64,000 nt of DNA from Allocoleopsis franciscana PCC 7113 (GTDB lineage Bacteria > Cyanobacteriota > Cyanobacteriia > Cyanobacteriales > Coleofasciculaceae), in contig NC_019738.1 in NCBI RefSeq assembly GCF_000317515.1, forward strand, positions 2,940,001-3,004,000, written 5' to 3'. A program made the translations under genes and the position numbers. Under the pieces are notes generated by a model. It was given only the letters and a program-made list of their open reading frames with translations. It did no database searches and was not told the DNA's origin. Positions 1 to 8,666 of the stretch are shown one piece after another; position 1 is the stretch's first letter, and each line of letters starts with the position of its first letter.

Positions 1-748
1 AGGCAAGACATAACTGCCGCTTAAACTCTTCTGGCGTTCTCAAGTGATGCAGGTTAGCAGGAGAAATGAGAAAGGGATGAAGCAGCCATCTTAACCAGCG
101 ATCGAGGTATTCGGAGTCATCTTGTAAGGATGAATGATCGGGATTAGGGGCATCCTCGGTTAACCTCTCCCCTAACCCCTCTCCTACAAGGAGAGGGGCG
201 TCTAACTCCCCCCTTCCCTGGTAGGGAAGGAAGGCTAAGGGGGTTAGGTCAGTCTTATCCGAACAGTACTGGAACTGGGGAGAAATGCAGAAGTAAATTT
301 TACCCGTTGAAAAAGCAGGGCCATTGCGGATTAGGTCGTGCGCCCAAACGCAAAACATCTGATTAAAGGAACGCCGCAGAGATTTGGTGTAGGGTATGCA
401 TTTGGCGGCACTGCGACTTCCAGAGGTTTTTTCGTAGAAAAGGATGGGTTCGGTTGTGAGTTGCGCTTGTAATGGATGAGTGATGGGTTTCCCCTCTATC
501 CCCCTACTGCTATGTCCCCCGACTCCATCAATCCAGGGTTTGAGGTCTTCGTAGTCAACAATCGGAACTTGTTGCCAATCTTGGAGAGAGCGAATGCCCA
601 GGAACTTGCCGTATTCGCTCTTGATGAGGCGATCGCAAATTTCCTGCTGTACTCGCTTCTGCGCTTTTTGAGGATGTTTCAAAGCGTCTCGGAAGTGTGC
701 AGCGCTTGGGGTGAGAAGTTGCTCAAAGAGTTTGATGAACCAACGCAT
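1..748 (-). CDS. GH3-family acyl-acid amido synthetase-like protein (N-terminal part, runs off window)
   Basis: Reading the minus strand from ATG at 748 gives an open frame to the window edge. The N-terminus (MRWFIKLFEQLL), the segment around YGKFLGI, the VPIVDYEDLKPWI block and FYEKTSGSRSAAKCIPYT resemble the adenylate-forming GH3 auxin-responsive family, which activates acyl acids with ATP and joins them to amines; the FYEKTSGS block is the ATP-binding loop. The start overlaps the upstream acyltransferase by about 70 nt, suggesting translational coupling. A dispersed palindromic repeat lies in frame inside the gene and adds about 30 residues. The C-terminal half is outside the window. Family assignment is good; the substrate is unknown. 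Confidence 0.75.
   Translation of the reverse strand, partial: MRWFIKLFEQLLTPSAAHFRDALKHPQKAQKRVQQEICDRLIKSEYGKFLGIRSLQDWQQVPIVDYEDLKPWIDGVGGHSSRGIEGKPITHPLQAQLTTEPILFYEKTSGSRSAAKCIPYTKSLRRSFNQMFCVWAHDLIRNGPAFSTGKIYFCISPQFQYCSDKTDLTPLAFLPYQGRGELDAPLLVGEGLGERLTEDAPNPDHSSLQDDSEYLDRWLRWLLHPFLISPANLHHLRTPEEFKRQLCLA
158..250. repeat. Palindromic GC-rich dispersed repeat inside the GH3 gene
   Basis: Two adjacent inverted-repeat blocks (CTCTCC...GGAGAG and CCCTTCC...GGAAGG) match the class of intergenic repeats seen at about 1.4, 13.1, 14.6, 24.1, 25.4 and 51.0 kb. Here the element keeps the GH3 frame open and is translated as a Pro/Gly/Leu-rich insert. Confidence 0.7.
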
Positions 749-1356
749 GATTTCGCTTCTTGATTAGGATAAAGGTTAGTGGCGACAGGTAGATAAGTGC
801 CATCTGGGACGACGACGCCGGGGCCAAAATGAGAACCTGCCCCCAGGAAAACATCACTGCCAATCTTGACTTTTTTGACGTACAACATTAAGTCTTGTTT
901 GCGGGGTTTGATGGCGTGGGGGTAGATGCCAATGTGATGACCGAAGACAGTGCGATCGCCAATTTCCAACAATCCCCGATCCGCAATTTCCAGTCCAGGC
1001 GTCCAGTATACGTTTTTACCGACTTTTGCTCCCCAAAGGCGCAACCACAGGGAGAAAGCACCAGGAATGAGTCTCAGTAAGGCTTCCAATGTCGGAACGG
1101 CGATATAAATTGCCTGAATTTGATGGCTACCCCACCAAGGGCTATACTCGTTACCGCACAGATAGCTAATGCCTTCCTTGATAGGATAGAACCGCTGATG
1201 GAGGCGATAAATTAACACGGGAAATCCGTATAAGGAAAACAGCAATAGTCCAACGCCGACGAACCCCGGATGAGTGCACAAATAGATGAAAGAAGCTATG
1301 GCTAGCAAGATGATTAGGGTAGGAAAGTAGGCAAGGATTTTACTCAAGAGCGTCAT
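679..1356 (-). CDS. Hexapeptide-repeat (left-handed beta-helix) acyltransferase-like protein
   Basis: This is a 225-residue protein. The N-terminal third has two hydrophobic stretches (about residues 10-60). The C-terminal half has imperfect hexapeptide repeats (IGDRTVFGHHIGIYP, then VKIGSDVFLGAGSHFGPGVVVPDG), typical of trimeric left-handed beta-helix acyltransferases that use acyl-CoA or acyl-ACP donors. It starts at ATG 1356 and overlaps the GH3 start downstream. Next to a GH3 enzyme and a fatty-acid-hydroxylase-type gene it could modify a lipid or amine intermediate. The final 35 residues, inside the overlap, look non-helical and may be a recent C-terminal extension. The acceptor is unknown. 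Confidence 0.7.
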   Translation of the reverse strand: MTLLSKILAYFPTLIILLAIASFIYLCTHPGFVGVGLLLFSLYGFPVLIYRLHQRFYPIKEGISYLCGNEYSPWWGSHQIQAIYIAVPTLEALLRLIPGAFSLWLRLWGAKVGKNVYWTPGLEIADRGLLEIGDRTVFGHHIGIYPHAIKPRKQDLMLYVKKVKIGSDVFLGAGSHFGPGVVVPDGTYLPVATNLYPNQEAKSCVGSSNSLSNFSPQALHTSETL

Positions 1357-1394
1357 ATAGTACCAATTTCAAAGAATAATCCAACACTTGGAAG

Positions 1395-1553
1395 ATCCCC
1401 CTAAATCCCCCTTAAAAAGGGGGACTTTGAAGGCTCAAGATTTTACCCGCAGTCCATGACTTTGGTTTCTGTTTGTATGGCGTATTGAAAATGGGGACTT
1501 TGAATACTCAAGATTTTCCCCCCTTAAAAAGGGGGGCTAGGGGGGATCTAATC
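1395..1553. repeat. Pair of palindromic CCCCCT/AGGGGG dispersed repeats
   Basis: Two copies of a CCCCCTTAAAAAGGGGG-type palindrome (about 1397-1425 and 1520-1553) are linked by a duplicated phrase, GGGGACTTTGAA(G/T)(G/A)CTCAAGATTTT. They lie between the hydroxylase and acyltransferase genes, and the second copy runs into the last codons of the hydroxylase. Confidence 0.7.
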
Positions 1554-2327
1554 TGTAACATCATTAAAGGAAATTGGTATTACGGGATAAAGTAGTTTTT
1601 GAGTTAGGGTCAGCGTAGTCGGAATACCCAGAGAAGCAGGGGGGGCATCACAGTTATAGTAAGTTCCATGTAATTTGTCCCAGATTTTCAAATTTGCCCC
1701 GTAATTCCTGGAACCTGAATCACTGGCATGATGCCAAGCATGATCTTGAGGCAAAATTAGCCAGGGTGACAGGAAGCGAAAAAGCCAGCTTTGAGGTGCG
1801 ATCGCTAATTGACTGTGCCGCCATAGATCTAGCGCTGCGGTGAGACTGACTCCTATCAGGTATCCAGTGGAGTCGTTTAATAAGTAGAGAAAAAACGCAT
1901 GTATCCACAGGTAAATAATCAGAAAGCTTGTCCAAAGACAATTGCGGGAGGTTCCCAGGACATCCATATCCGTGACAGTATGATGAACCTGATGCAAAGA
2001 CCAGAACCAGCGACTATGTAAACAGCGATGGTTCCAGTAGTAGAGGTAATCTACCCAGATGAAACTGAGTAGGAAGGTTGCGACGTGAGGCAAATGCAAG
2101 CATCCTTGCGGCAAGGGTAGAAAGTAGCGATATAGTTGGTAAACTACGGCAATTTGAAGGATGGGAATCAGTAAACCCTGAACCAGCAAACCCACACTAT
2201 CTAAAATCCAATCTTCACGGCTTTTTGTCTGTAACTTTGCCCAACTGGGTTGATGAGTAATAGTGAATCCTATTAATACTATAAAGGTCGCAAAAATTAA
2301 TATATTTTCCACTGTTTTTATACCCAA
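1548..2327 (-). CDS. Fatty acid hydroxylase / sterol desaturase family membrane protein
   Basis: This 259-residue protein has several membrane spans and the histidine clusters of the diiron membrane hydroxylase superfamily: HRCLH (in YYWNHRCLHSRW), HQVHH and, near the C-terminus, HAWHH. The family (C-5 sterol desaturase, fatty acid 2-hydroxylase, carotene hydroxylase) uses O2 and electrons from a ferredoxin or cytochrome b5 to hydroxylate or desaturate lipids. It overlaps the upstream Rieske gene by 10 nt, so the two are probably co-translated. The ferredoxin three genes upstream could supply electrons. The substrate is unknown. Confidence 0.85.
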   Translation of the reverse strand: MGIKTVENILIFATFIVLIGFTITHQPSWAKLQTKSREDWILDSVGLLVQGLLIPILQIAVVYQLYRYFLPLPQGCLHLPHVATFLLSFIWVDYLYYWNHRCLHSRWFWSLHQVHHTVTDMDVLGTSRNCLWTSFLIIYLWIHAFFLYLLNDSTGYLIGVSLTAALDLWRHSQLAIAPQSWLFRFLSPWLILPQDHAWHHASDSGSRNYGANLKIWDKLHGTYYNCDAPPASLGIPTTLTLTQKLLYPVIPISFNDVTD

Positions 2328-3340
2328 AATGTGATTTCAACCGAGCGCTCAGGAAGTTCTCTAGGGTCTTCTCCTGCCGCGATTTTGTTGCGGATAGACT
2401 CGACAAAAACGTGGATGGTATCGGCGGGAGTGTTGGTAAAGTGGGAACCGTATTTAGCGATCGCTTCGCCTTGAATATCCAAAATTTTGATATCCTGACG
2501 AATAATATGCTGCGCCGTCCAGTGTACAAAGGGACGAGCAATTTTATTCCAGATGCCATAGTTATAGGTTACATCTGTATAAACCAGTGTTGAATTCTCT
2601 GTTTCCGGAATGGATTGACTGGTGATGAAAAGTCGTCGATGCGGCCCCATATCGTACTCCACACTGGTAATATTTGGCATGTGGAAACTATCTGTATGCC
2701 GAATTTCATAGCCTTTCCAATTCAGAAAGCGAGAGTACCACCCCAAATTAGTTGTTTCGTTGTAATATTCCACAAACGTCGAACCATTGCGACGTTCTAC
2801 GCTCATTTTGAGCGGTTGCTGACGAGAAGTACGAAATACACCAGGATGGACAAAAGCGGTGTGCGGAATATCGATAAAATTCTCGGCACAGTTCGTTACA
2901 TTGTTGCGAAAGCGGTTAATAACTCGTACCGTTTCCCATCCGGGTTCCTGATAATACGGCATGGCAAAGGGTGCAAATTCTTCGCTCTTGTTATCGCTGA
3001 GTTGTACGTAAATATACCCGTCTTGTTCCTTAGTTTGGTAGGATTTAACTTGACGGGTAGAGAGTGGTTGGAAATCTTTCCCTTCTGAAGGAACTGCCAT
3101 AATTTTTCCAGTATTATCGTATATCCATCCATGATAGGGACATTGAATTTTTCCTTGGCGGACTTTACCACAAGAGAGGCGGCTGTTGCGATGCATACAG
3201 CGATCGCGTAATGCTACGGCTTTACCGTTTTCGTCTCTAAATATTGCTAGCCATTCCCCTAATAGGGTGCGTTGTAAAATTTTATTGGGTGGGAGTTGTT
3301 TGCTGAGTGCTATGATGTACCAGAAATCCTCAAATTTCAT
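2318..3340 (-). CDS. Rieske non-heme iron oxygenase (copy A)
   Basis: This is a 340-residue protein. The N-terminal Rieske [2Fe-2S] motif is CMHRNSRLSCG...CPYHGW (CxH...CxxH, about residues 47-70). The catalytic domain carries the mononuclear iron motif D-x2-H-x4-H in IDIPHTAFVH. This architecture is that of ring-hydroxylating or demethylating monooxygenase alpha subunits, which take electrons from a ferredoxin; a [2Fe-2S] ferredoxin is the next gene upstream. It ends with a 10-nt overlap into the hydroxylase. It is only distantly like the other two Rieske proteins here, which resemble each other more closely. Confidence 0.9.
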   Translation of the reverse strand: MKFEDFWYIIALSKQLPPNKILQRTLLGEWLAIFRDENGKAVALRDRCMHRNSRLSCGKVRQGKIQCPYHGWIYDNTGKIMAVPSEGKDFQPLSTRQVKSYQTKEQDGYIYVQLSDNKSEEFAPFAMPYYQEPGWETVRVINRFRNNVTNCAENFIDIPHTAFVHPGVFRTSRQQPLKMSVERRNGSTFVEYYNETTNLGWYSRFLNWKGYEIRHTDSFHMPNITSVEYDMGPHRRLFITSQSIPETENSTLVYTDVTYNYGIWNKIARPFVHWTAQHIIRQDIKILDIQGEAIAKYGSHFTNTPADTIHVFVESIRNKIAAGEDPRELPERSVEITFWV

Positions 3341-3470
3341 TGTGTTTGAGTTAGAAATAAGGTTTTTTTAACGCAGAGGAACGCGGAGGAATGCGCGGAG
3401 GAGCGCAGAGTTTATGAGGGGATTTGTAGATGAAAATGGTAATAATGTTTTGGGGTTTATACTGGTTTTT

Positions 3471-3764
3471 TCATTCTTTTAAGTGTGTAATTTCTAAATG
3501 GCTTGTAAGTTCTAGCTGGCAGGAAAGTCTGGCATTAGGATGTTCTGGTGCTAGTACTTCTAGCACTTCCCGTTCTTCTGCGCTTGGTGGTGAGGTTTCA
3601 CCGTTGACTAAGACGAGGCAAGTTCCACAAATGCCAGTGCGACAACCAAACAATACCGGAGAATTTTGGATTGTAAGGTGTTCTGATAGTTTTTGATGCG
3701 CGTCTAGGATGATGGATGGATAGTTAGTGCCTGGAAAAGAGATGATGTATTGTTTCTCATTCAT
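3471..3764 (-). CDS. Plant-type [2Fe-2S] ferredoxin
   Basis: The start chosen is ATG 3764 (MNEKQYIISFPG), which overlaps the stop of the upstream diiron gene in the string ATGAATGA; a longer in-frame start at 3812 would overlap 56 nt. The cluster motif is CRTGICGTCLVLVNG with a distal cysteine in RLSCQLEL, the C-x4-C-x2-C...C pattern of soluble plant-type ferredoxins. Its likely role is electron donor to the neighbouring Rieske and diiron oxygenases. No reductase gene is visible in the cluster. Confidence 0.85.
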   Translation of the reverse strand: MNEKQYIISFPGTNYPSIILDAHQKLSEHLTIQNSPVLFGCRTGICGTCLVLVNGETSPPSAEEREVLEVLAPEHPNARLSCQLELTSHLEITHLKE

Positions 3765-4932
3765 AGGTTTTCTTCCTGTTAAATAACGCCAATGCTTTCT
3801 TTTGCGTGGCAAGATATTGGGGTATTGAATTAGAAGCCATTAAGGACATTTCTCGATTAATCTTCCAGGCGTAATCTACTTTTTCTAGATAAACCTTATA
3901 AGATGCGATCGCTTCTCGATGGGTTTGGTAACTTCGTTGTAAGCCTTCCGACTCTTGGCTAAAGCACAATTGCATCATCTCTTTGGCTTCATGATCGTCC
4001 ATATTAAAAATAGACGATCGCAAGATTTGATAAATTGCTGAGTAAAGTGCTGGATCATACCAAAAAATCCCATTGATTGCGGCGGAAAAATGGTAATGAT
4101 CTCGCTGACAACCCCGCAATCCCAAATTAGCTACAAATTGTTCAAAAACTGTCGGAGGCTTGAGGCACTTTACGACTTCATGGGAAAGAATTGTTGAACT
4201 ATTAAAATGAAAGCTCTCATCCATAAAGTGATAGTAGGAAATTTTGGCGGGAATAGGAGCTTTTTCCGGGTGAGGATGTTTTTGGTAATAATTACTTAAC
4301 TTATGCTGTACTAACTTGCCATTGAGTGTTCGTATTCCCCGCACGGTAAAGTATTGACAGGCGAGAAATGCATTATCTGACGACAATAACCCAAAGCAAT
4401 GGAGTTGCAGTTTTTTCCACCAAGTTTTTAGATCATTGGTATCGGCATAAATCATTGTTTCGGTAAAAGGGCCACGCATGGCATAAGTAAAAATATGCCG
4501 ACCAAATAAAGCTATTTCGACTTGGCTGGAAATCGTTCTAAATGCGTGAATGTGAGCGCGTTCTTGCATCGATTCTAAATCCAGCATGTCGCAAACTAGG
4601 CGAAAATCCTCCTGCGCGTAGAGTCCGGCGGCACTGGTTTGGTTAAAGAAGATAGTAGCAATTTCAGCAGAAACAATTTGGGAATAGTAAGCTACCCAAT
4701 AGAGTTGATTTAAAATGATTCGCTGGCTGGGAGTTGCCTGTTCCCAAACAGGAGTTCCGTAAAGCAGGGAGAATTCTTCCGGATTCCAATATTCGTCCTT
4801 ACAATCTTCATAACGGAAAGCTTGGGATGCTTCATCCATTAAAATCGTGTGGTCTTGTTGCTTGTTGCGCGTATAGTTGAGATAGATTTTTTTATAAATC
4901 TTCTGATTTTCTGATATAGTATTATTAATCAT
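3757..4932 (-). CDS. AurF-like non-heme diiron oxygenase
   Basis: This 391-residue protein has the spacing of carboxylate-bridged diiron oxygenases of the AurF type (p-aminobenzoate N-oxygenase): Glu90 in SAEIATIFF, E124-R-A-H127, and an H-x3-E-x2-H motif at 235-242 (HFMDESFH) followed by another His. AurF-family enzymes oxidise aryl amines, hydroxylate carbons or cleave bonds with O2. It is translationally coupled to the ferredoxin by an 8-nt overlap. A 93-nt gap separates it from the ferritin-like gene upstream. The ligand pattern is clear; the reaction cannot be read from sequence. Confidence 0.75.
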   Translation of the reverse strand: MINNTISENQKIYKKIYLNYTRNKQQDHTILMDEASQAFRYEDCKDEYWNPEEFSLLYGTPVWEQATPSQRIILNQLYWVAYYSQIVSAEIATIFFNQTSAAGLYAQEDFRLVCDMLDLESMQERAHIHAFRTISSQVEIALFGRHIFTYAMRGPFTETMIYADTNDLKTWWKKLQLHCFGLLSSDNAFLACQYFTVRGIRTLNGKLVQHKLSNYYQKHPHPEKAPIPAKISYYHFMDESFHFNSSTILSHEVVKCLKPPTVFEQFVANLGLRGCQRDHYHFSAAINGIFWYDPALYSAIYQILRSSIFNMDDHEAKEMMQLCFSQESEGLQRSYQTHREAIASYKVYLEKVDYAWKINREMSLMASNSIPQYLATQKKALALFNRKKTYE

Positions 4933-5025
4933 TTAATTTGAGTTTTATGGGTTAATTAATCCATTGCCAATCTCTATTTGGACGGGTCAATACAGCTAAT
5001 TTCTGTTGTTTATTCCAAGCCTTAG

Positions 5026-6018
5026 CTATAAACACTGACTTGCCGGAAGAGGTTCAAAAGCTCCTCTTACTGAGAGTGCTTGCACGATCGCTTCTGAGGC
5101 TTCCCCTCGCATCAGAGAACGCAGCAGATTTAACCGAGTGCCACTGTGGGTTTCGGTGTCGAGTTCTTCCAAGATGTGGATTTTTTGCGATCGCGTCAAA
5201 TCCCCTTTAACTTGAGCAATTGCTCCCACCACTCGCTGAGGGCCGACGCGAATCATCTGCAAGAAAGAGAAGAGTGTCTCGACAATGACGGCTCGACTTT
5301 GCGAAGAAACCGATGTTTGCTCAAATAGAATTAATCCAGTCCCGTGATGTCGTGCTTCGTCTTGCAGGAATCCGGTTAAGACTTGACTTAGGGTGCGATC
5401 GCAACAACCTTTAGCCAGACTGCGATAATGACTCAACCCCCACCCCTCCAGTACTAGCTGGATCGTAAACAACAACACCGTTTTATCCTGACTCTCGACT
5501 AAATCTGCGAGGAAGCGCAAAAATGTATCGTCCGAACCAACAGGGCGATCGGGCAGGAAAGCGCTAATCTGTCTGAGATGGGTAGCTTCATTCGCGGCGA
5601 ACAAACTGTAAAGCATCCGTTCTTCTGTTGTCTCTGCCAGCAACGCCATTTTTGCCATATAGCCCATGCCAGCTTTTTCGACAAAATACGCCTCTTCCAG
5701 CAATCCGCGATTAGCAATTTGCAAAATGGCGGCCTGTTCCTCTAAGCTGGAATCCTGAAAAATCTTTACCTTGTGCAATCCGAAGTAGTCCGCATCCCAA
5801 TATAGGGCGCTGCTACGCTTTGAAGATAAGGAATCGCCGAACCGATTTCCTAGCGCCGCAGACAGGATGCATCCTAACTTATCCGCTTCCCCGACGTGGG
5901 GTAAGTCTAATCCTGCCGTTTCAAAGGGTAATGGTTGCAAGGGAATGTTGAAATGTACATTCTCGCCTGTTGTCTGATCGATGGGTTCTGACCTTACCCC
6001 GTAGTTTTTAGTGTTCAT
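5026..6018 (-). CDS. Ferritin-like diiron-domain protein
   Basis: The start chosen is ATG 6018, two nt after the upstream stop; an in-frame ATG at 6051 would sit inside the upstream gene. The 330-residue helical protein has two ExxH motifs (E144-A-T-H147 and E221-A-R-H224) with further acidic residues (EEAYFVEK, LEGWGLSHY), as in a four-helix diiron carboxylate site. Such proteins include oxygenases, oxidoreductases and chaperone-like ferritins. Its place between the AurF-like and Rieske genes suggests an oxidation step. The exact family was not recognised. Confidence 0.65.
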   Translation of the reverse strand: MNTKNYGVRSEPIDQTTGENVHFNIPLQPLPFETAGLDLPHVGEADKLGCILSAALGNRFGDSLSSKRSSALYWDADYFGLHKVKIFQDSSLEEQAAILQIANRGLLEEAYFVEKAGMGYMAKMALLAETTEERMLYSLFAANEATHLRQISAFLPDRPVGSDDTFLRFLADLVESQDKTVLLFTIQLVLEGWGLSHYRSLAKGCCDRTLSQVLTGFLQDEARHHGTGLILFEQTSVSSQSRAVIVETLFSFLQMIRVGPQRVVGAIAQVKGDLTRSQKIHILEELDTETHSGTRLNLLRSLMRGEASEAIVQALSVRGAFEPLPASQCL

Positions 6019-6020
6019 CT

Positions 6021-7052
6021 TTAATCCTTCGCGCTTTCCCACGTACCCCATAGCAAGGGTTTTTGCCCCTCTACGTGTTCAATAAACTGTAAAATTGACC
6101 GATCGGCTGGAGTGGGAGTCTTCAAATCAAACTTAATTGTCTGAAAAACTTGAGAATCCCCCTTAGCAAAGTAATTCCCGACCTGCTGAGTTAACCAGAG
6201 TACAATTCGGTTAAAAATCCACCCACCCAATCCAGAACGCTTGCGGGTAATCATAATAGTTTGACCTTCAGTCTTACCATCCTCAATTAGTCGCAGGGCA
6301 AACATAATATGAAAGTGCAGGAAATCTGGTCCCAAGGTGACTGTACCTGTGCTGCCGTACCAATAGCACATACTGTAAGTGACTGCATTTTTGTAGAACG
6401 GGCGAAGGAGTTTGATTAAAAAAGACTCTTCCCCACCCCTTGTTGTGTTGCTAAAAGTAATTGCGTTTTGATTCAATTCTCGCTTCTCAAACACAATCTG
6501 TAGAGGCAGATTGTGAACAGTATTGAAGTGATGAGCATCAATCGCATTAATCAGCAACACATTGGGGTGACAGTTCTTCACAAAGCGAGAACCAAAAGCA
6601 ATATTGCACTCTTCATCCTGAAGTTCGGGTACAAAAGGTACGGGTTGTTGTGGCGTTTCCCCCGTCCATACCCAAACCATACCGTACTGCTCCGCTGTAG
6701 GCCAAGTTCGCACGCTAACTAGGACGGGTTTACCCAAAGATGGCGTATCAATGCACTTTCCTTGCTCGTCAAACTGCCAATTGTGAAAAAAACAGCGGAT
6801 TCGGCACCCTTCAACCTTGCCTTCTGCCAAGTGTGCGCCCATATGCGGACAGTAAGCATCTAGCGCGACTACCTTCCCATCCGTTCCCCGGTAAATTGCT
6901 AATTCTCGTCCGAGCAAGGTTACGGGTTTGACCTGACCAGCTTTAAGCTTACTAGAGGGAATCGCCCAGTACCACCCTTCGATAAAGCAGCCTGCATGGT
7001 TAAAAATCTGGGTTTTACGAGTTGAACGAACCCTGTGTGAATTTACCGTCAT
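6021..7052 (-). CDS. Rieske non-heme iron oxygenase (copy B)
   Basis: This is a 343-residue protein. The Rieske motif is C68-P-H70...C87-F-F-H90, and the mononuclear iron motif is in NAIDAHHFNTVH (D-x2-H-x4-H). It is clearly paralogous to the plus-strand Rieske at 13279-14313 (shared GWYxAxPS, CPHxGxxL, NxIDAxH, RGxGGW). This looks like the cholesterol-7-desaturase/VanA-like branch acting on hydrophobic substrates. Its start overlaps the stop of the upstream GNAT-like gene by 4 nt (ATGA), and the ferritin-like gene follows after 2 nt. Confidence 0.9.
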   Translation of the reverse strand: MTVNSHRVRSTRKTQIFNHAGCFIEGWYWAIPSSKLKAGQVKPVTLLGRELAIYRGTDGKVVALDAYCPHMGAHLAEGKVEGCRIRCFFHNWQFDEQGKCIDTPSLGKPVLVSVRTWPTAEQYGMVWVWTGETPQQPVPFVPELQDEECNIAFGSRFVKNCHPNVLLINAIDAHHFNTVHNLPLQIVFEKRELNQNAITFSNTTRGGEESFLIKLLRPFYKNAVTYSMCYWYGSTGTVTLGPDFLHFHIMFALRLIEDGKTEGQTIMITRKRSGLGGWIFNRIVLWLTQQVGNYFAKGDSQVFQTIKFDLKTPTPADRSILQFIEHVEGQKPLLWGTWESAKD

Positions 7053-7780
7053 GACGCAACCCCTAAGGAAGCTTTAGCAAACCACATGCGCCTACCTGCC
7101 GGAGTTAGATTTTCTTCCTTAATTTCTGTTAAACAGACTAATTCATCTCCCTGTTCATAGCCTGGATTTTGGGTTTGAAAGAAACAGATATGGGAATCTT
7201 TCAGCCGTTCTTGAGGGATGCCACACAATTTTTCTCGGAGTACCTGGGGATGGGGAAAGCGAACGACTCCAGCCTGTTTGTCGTAGTAATTGTCGAAACG
7301 GGTGTGAGCGAGGAATTGCATGAGTACCTGGATGCGGGGCGGGGTGGGGGTATCATAGCAGGGATAAAACTCTTTCCAAAAAATCGGTAAAAAGCGGTAA
7401 GTGCGATAACCGGAAGAAATAAGCAACCAGTAGAGTTTACCGTTGGGATACTTGTCCCGTAAAAAATGAATTGAGGCAATCCAAGCACGAGGCAAGAGCG
7501 AACTCGACCAAGCACTGGGGTCTACAATGGTATCTCCAGAATAGACGACACTCACGACTTCTCCCTCAAACTGGGTTTCGTAAACCAATAAGGTGGAAAA
7601 GCCTTTGAGCGTTTTTGTCTCCCGATCTTCTAAGAGAATAACCCAGTTTTTCTGCTCTAGGTCAGCCTCAAATCGTTCTGGCTTGACTCCCTGAAAATGG
7701 GTATTTAGAAGGGAGTACATCGCAATGCGATCGCTTTTCAGCAATTGTTGAACTTCAACCAGTCGCGCCTGCATAGGCAT
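7049..7780 (-). CDS. Conserved protein with GNAT-like features
   Basis: This 243-residue protein is the first gene of the minus-strand arm. WVILLEDRETKTLKGFSTLLVYE, VVYSGDTIVDPSAW and LYWLLISSGYRTYRFLP resemble the beta-strand core of GNAT-fold N-acyltransferases, but no firm acyl-CoA loop (RxxGxG/A) was found. Two start codons (7780 and 7774) are possible. If it is an N-acyltransferase it could make an N-acyl intermediate for the cluster; this is an inference from context. Confidence 0.5.
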   Translation of the reverse strand: MPMQARLVEVQQLLKSDRIAMYSLLNTHFQGVKPERFEADLEQKNWVILLEDRETKTLKGFSTLLVYETQFEGEVVSVVYSGDTIVDPSAWSSSLLPRAWIASIHFLRDKYPNGKLYWLLISSGYRTYRFLPIFWKEFYPCYDTPTPPRIQVLMQFLAHTRFDNYYDKQAGVVRFPHPQVLREKLCGIPQERLKDSHICFFQTQNPGYEQGDELVCLTEIKEENLTPAGRRMWFAKASLGVAS

Positions 7781-7967
7781 TGATGTCTGCTTTGTGCATA
7801 GTATTGTTCCAATCTAGGTTTCTCTAGACTATCAGCCGTCAAATCATGTGCAGCTTTATAAGCTGTCATTAGGAAAAGGTTTTTTACTGGAGTTGCCTTA
7901 TCTTGATAGTATCTGCTTTGAGAAATTTCTGGAGTTATCTGTATATAACAAATATTTAACCTATTGG

Positions 7968-7973
7968 TATAAT
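7968..7973 (+). promoter_or_regulatory. Candidate extended -10 promoter of the plus-strand arm
   Basis: TATAAT preceded by TGG (extended -10) lies 47 nt before the ATG at 8020, in the 239-bp divergent region between the two arms. No good -35 hexamer is present at 16-18 bp. Confidence 0.4.
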
Positions 7974-8019
7974 TGAAGGTTATTTCATTCCTGATTCTAA
8001 GCAGGAAAACAAGGAATAC

Positions 8020-8658
8020 ATGAGAGAACAGAGACGCTTAAGCAGATATAAATGGAGTCAGCGACTTGGGGCTATTTTACTTGTGCTAGCAATTTGGAAT
8101 GTACCCCAATGCGCTCTAGCGGATGTCAACCAACAGGAGGTTAATGCGATTATCCGCACGCGAGAGATGGCGCTGCAAGCACTTAACACTCGCAATTTTT
8201 CCAAAATTGAACCTTACTTGCATCCAAGCTTCACGATTACCACAGTTGATAACCGGGTTTTTCATAAAGTGCCTGAATTTGAGCAGTATTGGAATCAACA
8301 GTTCTCCAGTTCAATTAAAGACATCAAAATGGAGGCGAAGGTGGATACTCCTAGAACGTTTCTCTCCCCGGAAACGGCCATTTCCTACGGAGATGCGCTT
8401 GCAACCTTCTATTTTAAAGATGGCAATAAACCCACAATGGCAATGCGATGGACAGCCGTGCTGCAAAAGTTCCAGGATAGATGGACCATTCAATCGCTGC
8501 ATTTTTCTTCCAACCTGCTGGATAATCCAGTACTAAATGGTGCCCAGCTAGCTAGTCGTGTTTGGGCAGTTGCGGCAGGAGTGGGCGGTATCCTGCTGGG
8601 GGCAGTCGCGATGCTGTTGTGGCGTCGCAAGCCTAAGCGAACGATAGAGAGAGTTTAA
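8020..8658 (+). CDS. Secreted or anchored SnoaL-like (NTF2-fold) protein
   Basis: This is a 212-residue protein with a signal peptide (about residues 18-35, ending near CALA) and a SnoaL/DUF4440-like domain at 36-165 (IIRTREMALQALNTRNFSKIEPYLHPSF, AISYGDALATFYF, WTIQSLHF). A C-terminal membrane helix (about 180-203) is followed by a basic tail, so the domain is likely exported and anchored. The glycosyltransferase gene starts 8 nt downstream. NTF2-fold domains bind small hydrophobic ligands or act as isomerases/hydrolases; the function here is unknown. Confidence 0.65.
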   Translation: MREQRRLSRYKWSQRLGAILLVLAIWNVPQCALADVNQQEVNAIIRTREMALQALNTRNFSKIEPYLHPSFTITTVDNRVFHKVPEFEQYWNQQFSSSIKDIKMEAKVDTPRTFLSPETAISYGDALATFYFKDGNKPTMAMRWTAVLQKFQDRWTIQSLHFSSNLLDNPVLNGAQLASRVWAVAAGVGGILLGAVAMLLWRRKPKRTIERV

Positions 8659-8666
8659 AAAATCCA